Assembly: GCA_025403435.1 (NCBI GenBank)
Contig: CM046350.1
Coordinates: 27,978,938-28,042,937, forward strand
From: Artocarpus heterophyllus
Taxonomy: Eukaryota; Streptophyta; Magnoliopsida; Rosales; Moraceae
Direction of reading: 5' to 3'
Length of the DNA: 64,000 nucleotides
Below are positions 12,546-22,885 of the stretch, in pieces. Position numbers and translations under genes: made by a program. A model generated the notes under the pieces. The model did not search any database. It saw nothing but the letters and a program-made list of their open reading frames with translations, and had not been told where the DNA came from. Positions within the stretch are counted from its first letter, which is position 1; the number at the start of each line of letters is the position of its first letter.

Positions 12546-13010
12546 TGTTGGATCAAAATCCAATTATGGGCCAATATATTAAATAAATATGAATTAAAGG
12601 CTATCAAATAAGGTTGCCTAATTAAAAGTGATCAATTTAGGTTTTGGGCTTTTAATGCATCATTAAGTGTGGGCCTCTTATGTGTAGAGACCAAAATTAT
12701 AATTACTAATTTTATGATGGGCTAAATTGGTAATTAAGGATAATTGCTAGGGTTTAACAATTATATAAGGGGTTGTGGTCCCCAAGTCAATACGCACATT
12801 ATTTTTCTGTTACCCATCTGTAGAGAGATTACAGAGCATTCTGATATAGAGAATTTACGTACCAGACTTGGAAGATCCTCAACCAAAAGACTCAAGAATC
12901 ACATTCTATCAATGGATTCAAGTTAGCTTCCGTATCTTATTAATATTTTTGATGATTTGACATGGACGATCCTAGATAATAATGGTTTTCATCACAATTT
13001 TATTCTAACA
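12546..13010 (+). repeat. 5' LTR of CopC
   Basis: 465 bp, TGTTGG...TAACA, starting TGTTGGATCAAAATCCAATT. The copy at 18498-18963 differs at few positions, and its first 120 bp recur at 15545-15660. The ATATAAGGGG segment at 12765-12775 could be a TATA-type promoter; that is inference. Confidence 0.92.
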
Positions 13011-13012
13011 AG

Positions 13013-13025
13013 TGGTATCAGAGCC
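13013..13025 (+). other. Primer-binding site of CopC
   Basis: TGGTATCAGAGCC, an exact match to the common plant copia tRNA-Met site, two bases after the LTR. Confidence 0.92.
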
Positions 13026-14473
13026 TCTTCATGTTGAATCATTGAGAATCAATAATTTTCCATATGTGATTCTCATTAAAAATTCTCAAATTTAACAATC
13101 TATGGTTCTATAAAATTGTTGAATTTGATAATAATTGTTTGAATTTCTAGTTGAATACAATTTGGTTTCTTTATACGTTTATACGGCACGTTTGCCAAAA
13201 AGAAAAGTAACATCAATTATGTAATGCTGCCGAGAGAACAGAAAAGAAAAGGAAAAATTAAAAAAAAAATGTTATTAACGTTTTGCTTGAGTTATGTTAT
13301 ATATATATATTTGGTTGAATTGTTTTATGCATATATGCATATATATATATATATATATATGGATTCAAGTTTTTTAATGTGTACCGGAGTTGTGTATGGT
13401 AGTCGGCGGCATCCTTACCGCCGTGACAAGGGACTCTGGCGACGACCATGTGGCCGCGTCGGAAAGACAGCTGGTCGCGGCGGAACAAGAAAGCGGTGGC
13501 CTCTATGGCCGCAGCACAAAAAAAAAAAAAAGGGATTTTGCCAGCGGTAGGACCTCCCACAGCCGGCGTCGGTCATGTCTGGGCGCGACCTTCAGGTCAC
13601 GCCGGAGTACAACAGCTGCGGCCGCTTGGCCGCTGACAGGGGCGGCGGCCGTTAGGCCGCCCGTTCTTCACCCAGGGGTCGAACACCCCTAGGGTTGCTT
13701 TGGGAAAGGTCTGGGCCTCTTTACATGGGCCCGAGCGGGCCAGTGATCAGATCGAACCTAAGGACTCAAAGCCCTGGGTTACAACCGAAAAAAAAAAAAG
13801 GGCGAATACACCGGCTGGGCTTGTGACTGGACATTCATACACGGGCTGGGCCCGTGACCGGTAAGTCCCCAGGGGTTCAACCCCTGGGTGACCCAAAAAA
13901 AAAAGGAAAAGAAAATAAAGGGGGGCTGGGTTAGGATCCGGGTAGGGTTCTCCCGACCCGGTCCAGCCCCGACCCTGTCAATGTTGACCTTGACCAAAAT
14001 TTTTTTATTTTTTATTTTTTAATTTTGGTCATTTTTTTTGGTGCAATTTTAAATTTAAATATTGGTATTTTATATATATTTTGAGATGAATTAATTGAAG
14101 CAACATGTCACCAAAGTGGCCTCTCTTGTGGAAATTAATTTGTTTTGAAATATAAACGGTTGTGTTTATGTAACTTATGTGAATATTGACCGGCCCAAAG
14201 GAAGGCAATATTTGACAGAATTGCATGTACACATGTGGTGATAAACGCGTGATGATTATTCGATTTTACATGTAAGCAATAAATCAGCCCAAAGGAAGAT
14301 TTATTGTTTGACATGTTCTTATTGTCAGTGTTTGATTACTACACCAAGATATCACTTACAAGTTAATATTTATGTCCAAAGACTAAATATTAATGGAGTG
14401 CCCGATATCTTGAGATGGGTTTACCTTTATTTGGATTTATTATTGTTATTATGGATTCTTATGTGAGCTTGTT
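13026..14473 (+). other. CopC leader with GC-rich island
   Basis: About 1.4 kb of non-coding leader. Bases 13390-13990 are strikingly GC-rich against AT-rich surroundings. They contain A-runs at about 13517, 13787 and 13895, and inverted repeats including a perfect 10-bp stem with one-base loop (13868-13888, arms CCCAGGGGTT and AACCCCTGGG) and a decayed relative at 13671-13694. An (AT)n run lies at 13330-13361. Overlapping ORFs on both strands in the island look like base-composition artefacts. Confidence 0.7.
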
Positions 14474-15343
14474 TTGGTTTTGTTTATTTTGTTCTCTGTT
14501 TCAGCTACTAGTTCTGCCTCTAATATTACTGCAAACATCAATTCAATTCCTATGCTGAATGGTAGCAACTTCAAATCATGGCAAGAGAACCTCCTTATAG
14601 TTCTCGGAGTCATGGATCTCGACCTTACGTTAAGGGTTCCTTCTCCCACACCTCTTACAGATAAAAGTTCCTCTGATTAAAAGATGGACATAGAAACGTG
14701 GGAGAAGTCAAATCGCATGTGTATGATGTTCATGAAGAAGGCCATTCCAGAAGCATTCAGGGGCACTATATCGGAAACAATAAAGACAGCCAAAGAGTTC
14801 CTTGAGGACATTAAGAAGAGATTTGCTAAAAATGAAAAGGCTAAAACAAGTACACTTTTGGCAAACCTCATCTCAATGAGATACAAAAGTAAGGGGAACA
14901 TTAGAGAGTACATTATGGAAATATCTCATCTTGCTTCAAAATTAAGAGCGCTTAAGCTTGACCTTTCTGAGGACTTGCTAGTGCATTTGGTTCTTATATC
15001 TCTTCCTGCACATTTTAGTCAGTTTAAGGTGAGCTATAACTGCCAAAAGGAGACTTGGTCTCTTAATGAGCTCATCTCACATTGTGTGCAAGAAGAGGAA
15101 AGGTTGAAGCAAGAAAAGACAGAAAGTGCTCACTTGGCTAATACTTCCAAGGACAAAGGGAAGAAAAGGAAGAAGGATAAGGAAGCTGCAGTTACGGCAC
15201 CTCAAAAGAAGCAACAAAAGAGACCGGTTGATCCGGAAGGTACTGGTTGTTTTTTTTGTGGAGCTGCGGGACATAAGAAGAAGCATTGCACCAATTATCA
15301 CGCTTGGCATGCTAGAAAAGGTATGCTACACATCCATGATTGA
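14474..15343 (+). pseudogene. CopC Gag (capsid and nucleocapsid) with one internal stop
   Basis: One frame throughout, broken only by TAA at 14678-14680. The N-terminal part has LNGSNFKSWQENL (usual copia Gag LNGxNYxxW motif), then a helical capsid region with ISMRYKSKGNIREY and LVLISLPAHFSQF, a basic segment (KDKGKKRKKDKE) and a CCHC knuckle, CFFCGAAGHKKKHC, near 15247-15290. Gag packages the RNA in the cytoplasmic particle. The true start codon is unclear; the first 30 residues before LNGSNF are uncertain. The frame ends at 15343 because of the join at about 15325 to displaced 3' UTR sequence, where protease should begin. Confidence 0.85.
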
Positions 15344-15660
15344 TCTTGTCATTAGTTGTATTGGTATATGTGATCATTGATGGGTCTAGTTACGACACAT
15401 GTAACGAAGGTCGCTTTGATCCTATATTGATATGGTTAATGGAGAAGATTGATAAGGTGCATAAGGTTTTGGTAGCAAAATTCATGAGCTCATAAGGTAT
15501 AATACACATTTATAAAGTTTCATATATAGCCCAAGTGGGAGATTGTTGGATCAAAATCCAATTATGGGCCAATATATTAAATAAATGTGAATTAAAGGCT
15601 ATCAAATAAGGTTGCCCAATTAAAAGTGATCAATTTAGGTTTTGGGCTTTTAATGCATCA
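15325..15660 (+). repeat. Misplaced internal copy of CopC 3' UTR, polypurine tract and LTR start
   Basis: Matches 18279-18615 almost base for base, including AAGTGGGAGAT and the first about 118 bp of the LTR. It sits between Gag and integrase, where protease and the integrase N-terminus belong. The upstream join is within a shared ATGCTACACATCCAT stretch; the downstream join follows AATGCATCA. A template jump during reverse transcription, or recombination between copies, could create this. Confidence 0.9.
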
Positions 15661-16346
15661 GCAAAAGTATTAAAAGCGTCAGATCTGACCGTGGTGGTGA
15701 ATACTATGGTAGATATGACGGTTTAGGTGAACAATGTCTGGGACCGTTTGCTAAGTTCCTAGAGAAAAGCGGTATCGTCCCACAGTACACTATGCCGGGT
15801 TCGCCCACTATGAATGGTGTTGCTTAAAGATGAAACAGAACGCTTAAGGACATGGTGAGGAGTATGATTTCTCATTCTGCCTTACCAGTATCACTCTGGG
15901 GAGAAGCACTTAAGACTGCAGCGTATATCCTTAACAGGGTTCCAACTAAAGCAACTGCCAAAACCCCTTACAAACTTTGGACGGGCAAGAAGCCTAGTAT
16001 AAAGCATTTGCTTGTTTGGGGATGTCCAGCTGAGGCAAGGCCTTATAGGCCTAATGAAAAGAAACTAGACTCAAGGACGGTTAGTTGTTATTTTATTGGA
16101 TACTCTGAAAGATCCAGGGGGTACAAGTTTTATGATCCCACGACCAAATCGATATTTGAGACGGAAAATGCCAGGTTCTTTGAGGATGTCGAGTTTGCGG
16201 GGGGAGATATAGTTAGGGACTTTGTCTTTGAAGAGGAATATGTTGATATTCCCACAGCTGTTATTGACATTGATCAGGTTCCTACTCCTGACATCGTTCA
16301 AGAAGCAGACCAAATCAAGACAATGTTGGAGAACCTCCCATTCTAG
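15661..16346 (+). pseudogene. CopC integrase, N-terminally truncated with catalytic Glu lost
   Basis: Starts abruptly at SIKSVRSDRGGEYYG, holding the second catalytic Asp. The zinc domain and first Asp are deleted. The motif that normally reads NGVAER reads NGVA-stop: TAA at 15825-15827 replaces the catalytic Glu codon, and TGA at 15831-15833 replaces an Arg codon. The spacing between Asp and the Glu position is about 45 residues rather than 35, an insertion shared by some copia lineages. The C-terminal part is open from 15852 with [29 protein letters not shown] and [15 protein letters not shown] frameshift near 16320-16346 separates it from RT. Confidence 0.88.
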
Positions 16347-16387
16347 AAATTGTTCCAGAAGAACAAAGTCAACCACCTCAAGAACCT

Positions 16388-18067
16388 ATGCCATTAAGGA
16401 GATCCACTAGAGAAAGGAGAAGTGCGGTGCCAGATGATTACATTGTATTTCTCCAAGAACATGAGTATGACATTGGTATGGTGGAAGATGATCCAATCAA
16501 CTTCCGTCAAGCCATGGAAAGTTCTAGATCTCAAGAGTGGATTGATGCCATGAATGAAGAGATAAAGCCTATGAAAGACAATGACATTTGGGATCTTGTC
16601 CCATTGCCTAAAGGTGCGAAACCCATTGGTTGCAAATGGATATTTAAAACCAAAAGGGATTCGAAAGGCAATGTGGAGAGGTATAAGGCTCGTCTTGTCG
16701 CAAAAGGCTTTACACAAAAAGAAGGCATTGATTATAAAGAGACTTTCTCTCCGGCTTCTTCGAAAGACTCTTTTAGGATTATAATGGCATTAGTGGCACA
16801 TTTTGATCTTGAGCTTTATCATATGGATGTTAAGACTGCGTTCCTCAATGGTGACATTGATGAAACAATCTATATGGTGCAACCAGAAAACTTTGTGTCA
16901 AGAGATGCAAAGAAGATGGTTTGCAAATTAAAGAAATCTATCTATGGGCTCAAGCAAGCTTCTCGTCAATGGTATTACAAATTTCATCAGGTTATCATCT
17001 CGTTCGGTTTTGAGATGAATTTGGTCGATGATTGTATATACCACAAGTTCAGTGGGAGTAAGTATGTTTTCCTGGTTTTATATGTCGATGACATTTTGCT
17101 TGCCAGCAACGATATAGGCTTATTGCACGAAACCAAGAGATTTCTATCAAAGAAATTTGAGATGAAGGATCTTGGTGACGCCTCTTTTATGTTGGGTATA
17201 CAGATACACCGGGATCGCTCTCGGGGTATTTTAGGATTATCACAAAAGGGCTATATCGAAAAGATTCTTAAGAGATATGGCATGCAGGATTGTAAACCAG
17301 GTGATACCCCTGTGGCTAAGGGAGACAAGTTTAGTCTCAATCAGTGCCCTAAGAATGATTTTGAAGTTAAGGAAATGCAAAAGATTCCTTATGCGTTAGT
17401 AGTAGGGAGTCTAATGTATGCTCAGGTTTGTACGCGTCTGGATATTGCGTACGTTACAGGGATGTTGGGCAGGTACTTAAGCAATCCTGGAAAGGATCAT
17501 TGGGTAGCAGCCAAACGAGTCTTGAGGTATTTTCAGAGAACAAAGGATTACATGCTCACGTATCGGAGGTCAGAACAGCTTGAGATCATTGGGTATACTG
17601 ACTCTGATTTTGCTGGATGCCAAGATAGTATGAAATCTTCATCGAGCTATGTCTACCTTGTGGCTGGAGGTGCTGTCTCTTGGAAGAGTTCTAAACAGTC
17701 TCTTATAGCATCTTCTACAATGGCGGCAGAGTTCATAGCGTGTTATGAGGCATCCAATCATGGAATATGGCTGCGAAATTTTGTCACAGGGCTACGTATA
17801 GTGGACAGTATTCAAAGACCACTCAAGATATTTTGTGACAATAAGTCAGCAGTTTTGTATTCCAACAACAACAGGAGCTCGACAAAGTCAAAGCATATAG
17901 AGATCAAGTTCCTAGTTGTGCAAGAAAGAGTTCAGAGTGGACAGTTGTCTATAGAGCACATCGGCACAAACTCCATGAATGCGGATCCGCTTACTAAAGG
18001 ATTGCCACCCAAAATGTTTCATGAGCACATTGCTTACATGGGTGTCATATCATTTAAGGATATTTAG
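16388..18067 (+). CDS. CopC reverse transcriptase-RNase H, intact open frame
   Basis: 559 codons without a stop, the longest frame in the window. It copies element RNA into cDNA and removes RNA from hybrids inside the virus-like particle. RT motifs in order: GCKWIFKTKRDSKG (about residues 79-92), KARLVAKGFTQKEGIDYKET, MDVKTAFLNGDIDE, SIYGLKQASRQWY, and the catalytic YVDD (17081-17092) in VLYVDDILLASND. RNase H has GYTDSDFAG, a Glu in MAAEFIAC, CDNKSAV and the KHIEIKF region. The start ATG is only the first Met after the frameshift at about 16330; in the ancestor this was part of a Gag-Pol polyprotein. Biochemical activity is plausible but the element lacks protease and working integrase. Confidence 0.93.
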   Translation: MPLRRSTRERRSAVPDDYIVFLQEHEYDIGMVEDDPINFRQAMESSRSQEWIDAMNEEIKPMKDNDIWDLVPLPKGAKPIGCKWIFKTKRDSKGNVERYKARLVAKGFTQKEGIDYKETFSPASSKDSFRIIMALVAHFDLELYHMDVKTAFLNGDIDETIYMVQPENFVSRDAKKMVCKLKKSIYGLKQASRQWYYKFHQVIISFGFEMNLVDDCIYHKFSGSKYVFLVLYVDDILLASNDIGLLHETKRFLSKKFEMKDLGDASFMLGIQIHRDRSRGILGLSQKGYIEKILKRYGMQDCKPGDTPVAKGDKFSLNQCPKNDFEVKEMQKIPYALVVGSLMYAQVCTRLDIAYVTGMLGRYLSNPGKDHWVAAKRVLRYFQRTKDYMLTYRRSEQLEIIGYTDSDFAGCQDSMKSSSSYVYLVAGGAVSWKSSKQSLIASSTMAAEFIACYEASNHGIWLRNFVTGLRIVDSIQRPLKIFCDNKSAVLYSNNNRSSTKSKHIEIKFLVVQERVQSGQLSIEHIGTNSMNADPLTKGLPPKMFHEHIAYMGVISFKDI

Positions 18068-18497
18068 TTTTAGTGGGAGTTTGTAATTTTAAATGCTCTT
18101 ATGATATAGACATTTTTTCAGTTATTTCAGTTTATGGATATTTTAAGGTTATTTTCTGCAGAAATAAAGTTTTTAGTTTATTCACACTCTGATTTTGGTA
18201 TGGTTTGATCTCACTAAGGTATTAAGGTGGACCAGTTGGAAATAGGCATGTTAAGATCACATTGCATGAAATTTCCATGCTACACATCCATGCTTGATCT
18301 TGTCATTAGTTGTATTGGTATATGTGATCATTGATGGGTCTAGTTATGACACATGTAACGAAGGTCGCTTTGGTCCTATATTGATATGGTTAATGGACAA
18401 GATTGATAAGGTGCATAAGGTTTTGATAGCAAAATTCATGAGCTCATAAGGTATAATACACATTTATAAAGTTTCATATATAGCCCAAGTGGGAGAT
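18068..18497 (+). other. CopC 3' untranslated region and polypurine tract
   Basis: Non-coding sequence ending in AAGTGGGAGAT (18487-18497) directly before the LTR. Its last 220 bp recur at 15325-15544. Confidence 0.85.
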
Positions 18498-18963
18498 TGT
18501 TGGATCAAAATCCAATTATGGGCCAATATATTAAATAAATGTGAATTAAAGGCTATCAAATAAGGTTGCCCAATTAAAAGTGATCAATTTAGGTTTTGGG
18601 CTTTTAATGCATCATTAAGTGTGGGCCTCCTATGTGTAGAGACCAAAATTATAATTACTAATTTTATGATGGTTTAAATTGGTAATTAAGGATAATTGCT
18701 AGGGTTTAGCAATTATATAAAGGGGTTGTGGTCCCCAAGTCAGTACGTACATTATTTTTCTGTTACCCATCTACAGAGAGATTACAGAGCATTCTGATAG
18801 GGAGGATTTTCGTACCAGACTTGGAAGATCTTCAACCAAAAGACTCAAGAATCACATTCTATCAATGGATTCAGGTTAGCTTCCGCATCTTATTAATATT
18901 CTTGATGATTTGACATGAACGATCCTGGGTGATGATGGTTTTCATCACAATTTTATTCTAACA
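18498..18963 (+). repeat. 3' LTR of CopC
   Basis: 466 bp, nearly identical to 12546-13010. Followed by CTTTA (18964-18968), the right target duplication. Confidence 0.92.
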
Positions 18964-20113
18964 CTTTACTTTTGGCAAATCTATGAAGAGTCTTAATCAT
19001 ACTTTTCTTGTTCTCATTCCAAAGAAACAATAAGCGGTGAACTTTGACTACTTTAGGCCAATTAGCTTGTATAATTTTCTCTATAAGTTATTGTCTAAGA
19101 TCCTATCTAATAGACTTTGCAAGCTTTTAGATAGACTTATCTCACCCTCCCAAGCAGCATTTGTGCTTGGAAGATGGATCGTGGAAAATTCGGTGCCTGT
19201 GCTAGAAATTATACACAAAAGAAGGAAGAAAAGGTTTGGTGGATTGATGGGGATCAAGCTTGATATGTCTAAGGTGTATGATAGGCTTAAGTGGAGATTT
19301 ATCAAGAAGGTCCTTATGGTATATGATTTTGTGACAAGTTTCAAAAGATGATCATGGAGTGTGTCACTACTACTTCCTTCACAATTCTTTTTAACAGCTG
19401 CCTCCTTCCAGCCAAAGGGTCTTGAGGTATTCATCAAGGCGACCCAATCTCCCCTTATCTTTTCATTTTATGTGGCAAAGTCCTCTCCAAGCTAATATGG
19501 AAGGAACAACCGTTCAAAAACATTTTGGGAATAAAGATTGCTAAATGAGTTCCATCAGTTTCTCACTTGATGTTTGTCAACAATACTTTTCCTTTTGGCC
19601 ATGCCACTAAGGAAGAAAGTGAAGCTTTATGGAGATGTGTTAAGATTTATGAGAGCTGGTGTGGACAATTGGTTAATACCTATAAGTCCTCGGTGGTGTT
19701 TTTCCAATAATACAAGATCGACTATTAAGGAAGAGATAGTTGGTTTTCTTAACATGTCTATAATGAGCGGCACTGAGTAGTATCTTAGAAATCTGTTATT
19801 TCTTTCACGCTCTCCTAACCATGACTTTAAGTTTGTTAGGGACAAGGTTTTGGGAAGATTAGAAGGGTGGAAATATAAGCTACTATCTAAGGCGAAAAGG
19901 ACAACTTTACTCAAATTGTGGTCCATGGCATTCCTTTCGATACTATGACCAGTTTCAAACGACCCAATTCAATATGGGATGAGGTTAATGGTTTGTCTTG
20001 ATGCTTATGGTGGACTAGTTATATTGAGAGGAACTTTTTTTAGCCACAGTTAGCTGGGATGTAATTTGTAAGCCTAACGACCATGGGGGTCTTGGTGTGC
20101 GTAAATTTGCCCA
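18964..20113 (+). pseudogene. LINE ORF2 fragment 3: reverse transcriptase core
   Basis: Non-LTR RT. Clear motifs at 19037-19320: YFRPISLYNFLYKLLSKILSNR, LISPSQAAFVLGRWIVENS and GIKLDMSKVYDRLKW (usual KxDMSKAYDRxxW). Later, QGDPISPYLFI near 19437. The catalytic box, usually FADD, reads FVNN (codons at 19576-19584), so both metal-binding Asp are replaced by Asn; the changes are C-to-T and G-to-A. From 19600 it continues through CGQLVNTYKS and SKAKRTTL-like thumb sequence to NHGGLGVRKFAHV-like residues near 20090. Several stops and shifts. Confidence 0.88.
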
Positions 20114-20358
20114 TGTAACGCCCGCCTATTTCATGTAACGAACCACGTTAAGTTAGTAATGTTAATAAGGAATGTTATTAATAATAACATTATATGATAT
20201 GATATGTGATGTGCATGTTACTAACTTTTTATGACAAGTTTTGTGACAGGTGACAACCGCATGGGATCATTGTGCTCTAGTGTTCATGTGAAATTTTAAG
20301 CATATGTTTATTTATGATGCAATGATGTATGAATGTTTTATGTTATGGCATTTAATGA

Positions 20359-20512
20359 CGGATCGGCAGGCCAAACTTTTAAGCTCGGTAGGCCGAACTT
20401 CTTGCCCGAGAATGGTAGGCCGAAGAACCCCACCGGCAGGCCGAACTTGCTGGAACCGACAGGCCGAAGGGGAAGACCGGCAGGCCAAACATGGCCGACG
20501 AGCAGTCAGCAG
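20359..20512 (+). repeat. GC-rich palindromic array 1 of G1 (+ copy)
   Basis: Six or so copies of a motif near TCGGCAGGCCGAACTT, spaced about 20-28 bp, in an otherwise AT-rich LTR. The counterpart in the inverted G1 is at 46215-46350. The motif is itself a near palindrome. Confidence 0.88.
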
Positions 20513-22639
20513 AAATCTCTCCAAAATTATGGCTGAGTTAATTACGTTAATTGGGTGATTTAATGTGATTAACTGGCATAATAATGGAATGTTTTATCAG
20601 TTTAGGAAATAAAAGGTGTTTGACTTGCATGATTTATGTCAATTTATATGGTTTCCAATTTAAATAGGGCAAACATGGTAAGTATTGAGTGGGAGATTGG
20701 ACTTTCCTTCTTTCTCTTCTTTCCTTCCACGCCAACAGCCCTTAACAGTTAGAAAAATCTGACTTAATGAAGGGAATTGAATTCCCATCAGTTATGTTTA
20801 ATACGTTAAAATTTTTTTTAACGTTTCCTTTTTCATTATTTTCTCTCCTTCTCATGTTTTCCTCTCAAAAATTTATGAGACAATTTTTCATTTCTCTTTC
20901 TCTTCTCTTCTCTTCTCCACGAGTTCTTCCTCTCCCTCTCTCACGAAATTTTTTTTGAGTACATTGAAAGAAAAGTCTTATTTCGTTGGTTAAATTCAAG
21001 GATTCTGAGAAGAAACTTCAAGGTATGTATTCGGTTTTCTCTGGTATTTCAAAAAAAAAAAAGAAATTCTTCTCCTCATTTCGTCTACAATATCTTTCTA
21101 TAGGTATTGTGTTTTGTCTCAAATTTTTAAATGTGATGTTATGCATATATGTTATGTGGTGCTTTCTAATTTCATGTCATATGAGTGTTTTATGAAAATA
21201 TGATATTTCTATCTTCTACTCTTCACAGTAATGTTACTATTTAATTTTGAATGTATGAAAAATGTAATGAATATTCAAGAGATAATGAATGATGTTTCCA
21301 TGAAAAGTTGTTAAGAATATGCATATGTATGATGAATGTATTTTATTTTTATGAATATGAAATTTTTATGAGATTATAATAAGAAAACTGTTTTGATAAT
21401 GTTGTTTTTGGGATTTTCGTTTTATTAAACGTTTTATGTATTTACATGATTTTATGATAATAAAATGATTTTATGCATGATAATATGATGATTGTATGGA
21501 GTTTTAAATTAAATGTATGTGTTTTAAATTATTACAAAACGTTTTTCAAAAAGATTTTCATGTTTACAATGTATGAAATGTTTTAAGTTTTAAGGAAGTA
21601 TGTTATGAATGGCGTTTATATGTTTTAATGATAATTTTTGTGATGATGATTATGGGATATGTCTGAAATGTGATGAATGTATACATGAGTGTATGTATAT
21701 GTGTTTATTATAAGAATAAATGTTATGAGTGTGAATAGTTCATGATAAGTATTGATTTTTATTGCATCTTTAAATGATAAATGGCATGAACACTCAAGGA
21801 AGCGAGCACATCGAGACCGCGACGTCGTCACCAAGTGTATTTTTTTAGGTTAAGTAAGCTAACGATAAGGTAAGTACATTCTCACCTATAACATGACACG
21901 TTTTACAAGATTTGACGTTATGTTCATAATGATTTCATGATGATTTTATGGATATTTTCTTTAAGAATTTCTATTAAGATTCTCATGATTTTAAGTTATG
22001 CATGATGTTTATGGCATGTTTTAAAGTATGAAAAGTATGTATATATGTATCACCTAATAAGTGTTGCACACCCAATGTTATGAAATGTTATGTTATGATG
22101 TCATGTTTGGTTTGGGATTAGCTACCCTTCTCCTCTCATGACGGCTCGCCTATGATGATGTTTATGGTGCAACACTTGGGCCCTTAAGATAAAATGTTTA
22201 AGTTTTAAAATGGTTAACGTTACGAAAGATATGTTCTATGAAACTGTGCTTAAGGCACTTTTATGATGAGGATGATGATGCTGATGTTATGAAATGTTTT
22301 AAGTTGTGAGAGTTATATGTACTTACTAAGCGTTAGCTTAATCATGTTTATATGTCATGTTGCAGATAAGGATAAGAGAGTCATGGAATAGGTGGAGGGC
22401 ACGGGAAGGCATGTGAGCAACATGAACGATGAATTGTAACCGGAAGCACGCCAAGAAAATGATTTTAGGATTTAATCAAGTTATATTTTTGAACATATAT
22501 TTTATGTTAAGTTTTAAGAATATTTATATTATGGTTTTATAAGTTATTTTATCATTTTTTAATGAATTATGAACTTCCGCTATATTTTACGTAAAGTTGT
22601 TATGTTTTAAGTTAAAGTTTTCTAAAGGAATTTGGTCTC

Positions 22640-22885
22640 GGACGGCCTGCCGAAGACCGGAAGTTCGGCCTGCCGAATACCAGAAGTTCGGCCTGCCGAA
22701 GACAAGAAGTTCGGCCTGCCGATTGAATTTTCTGGCCTGCCGATTGAATTTTCTGGCCTGCCGAACATGGCTGAATTTTCAATCAGTATTGCAAAGCCTC
22801 TACCGGCCTGCCGGTAGAGGGAACTCCGGCCTACCGATGATGTTCGGCCTGTCGAAGTCCCAAGTTCGGCAAGCCGAACTTGGGA
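22640..22885 (+). repeat. GC-rich palindromic array 2 of G1 (+ copy)
   Basis: About ten copies of GTTCGGCCTGCCGA, the reverse complement orientation of array 1. It includes two perfect hairpins: 22797-22820 (11-bp arms CCTCTACCGGC/GCCGGTAGAGG, 2-base loop) and 22859-22884 (12-bp arms CCCAAGTTCGGC/GCCGAACTTGGG, 2-base loop). Confidence 0.9.

Larger units (their letters stand above)
12546..18963 (+). mobile_element. Ty1/copia retrotransposon CopC with rearranged interior
   Basis: Short LTRs (465 and 466 bp) bound the element; target duplication CTTTA is perfect (12541-12545, 18964-18968). A perfect tRNA-Met primer site follows the 5' LTR. The interior has a GC-rich leader, gag, a misplaced copy of the 3' UTR plus LTR start, partial integrase, and a long intact RT-RNase H frame. 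Protease and the integrase N-terminus are missing. LTRs look nearly identical by eye, making this one of the youngest elements in the LINE nest. It is non-autonomous because of the interior rearrangement and integrase stops. Confidence 0.9.

Noticed and set aside
13224..13692. Overlapping ORFs on both strands in the GC-rich CopC leader
   Set aside because: They overlap in several frames, are Arg/Gly/Ala-rich, include lysine runs from A-tracts and show no domain; high GC simply removes stop codons.
22640..22885. Regularly spaced palindromic repeats resembling a CRISPR array
   Set aside because: Spacers are short and unequal, units are imperfect, no cas-like genes exist, and the surroundings are a plant LTR with target duplications.
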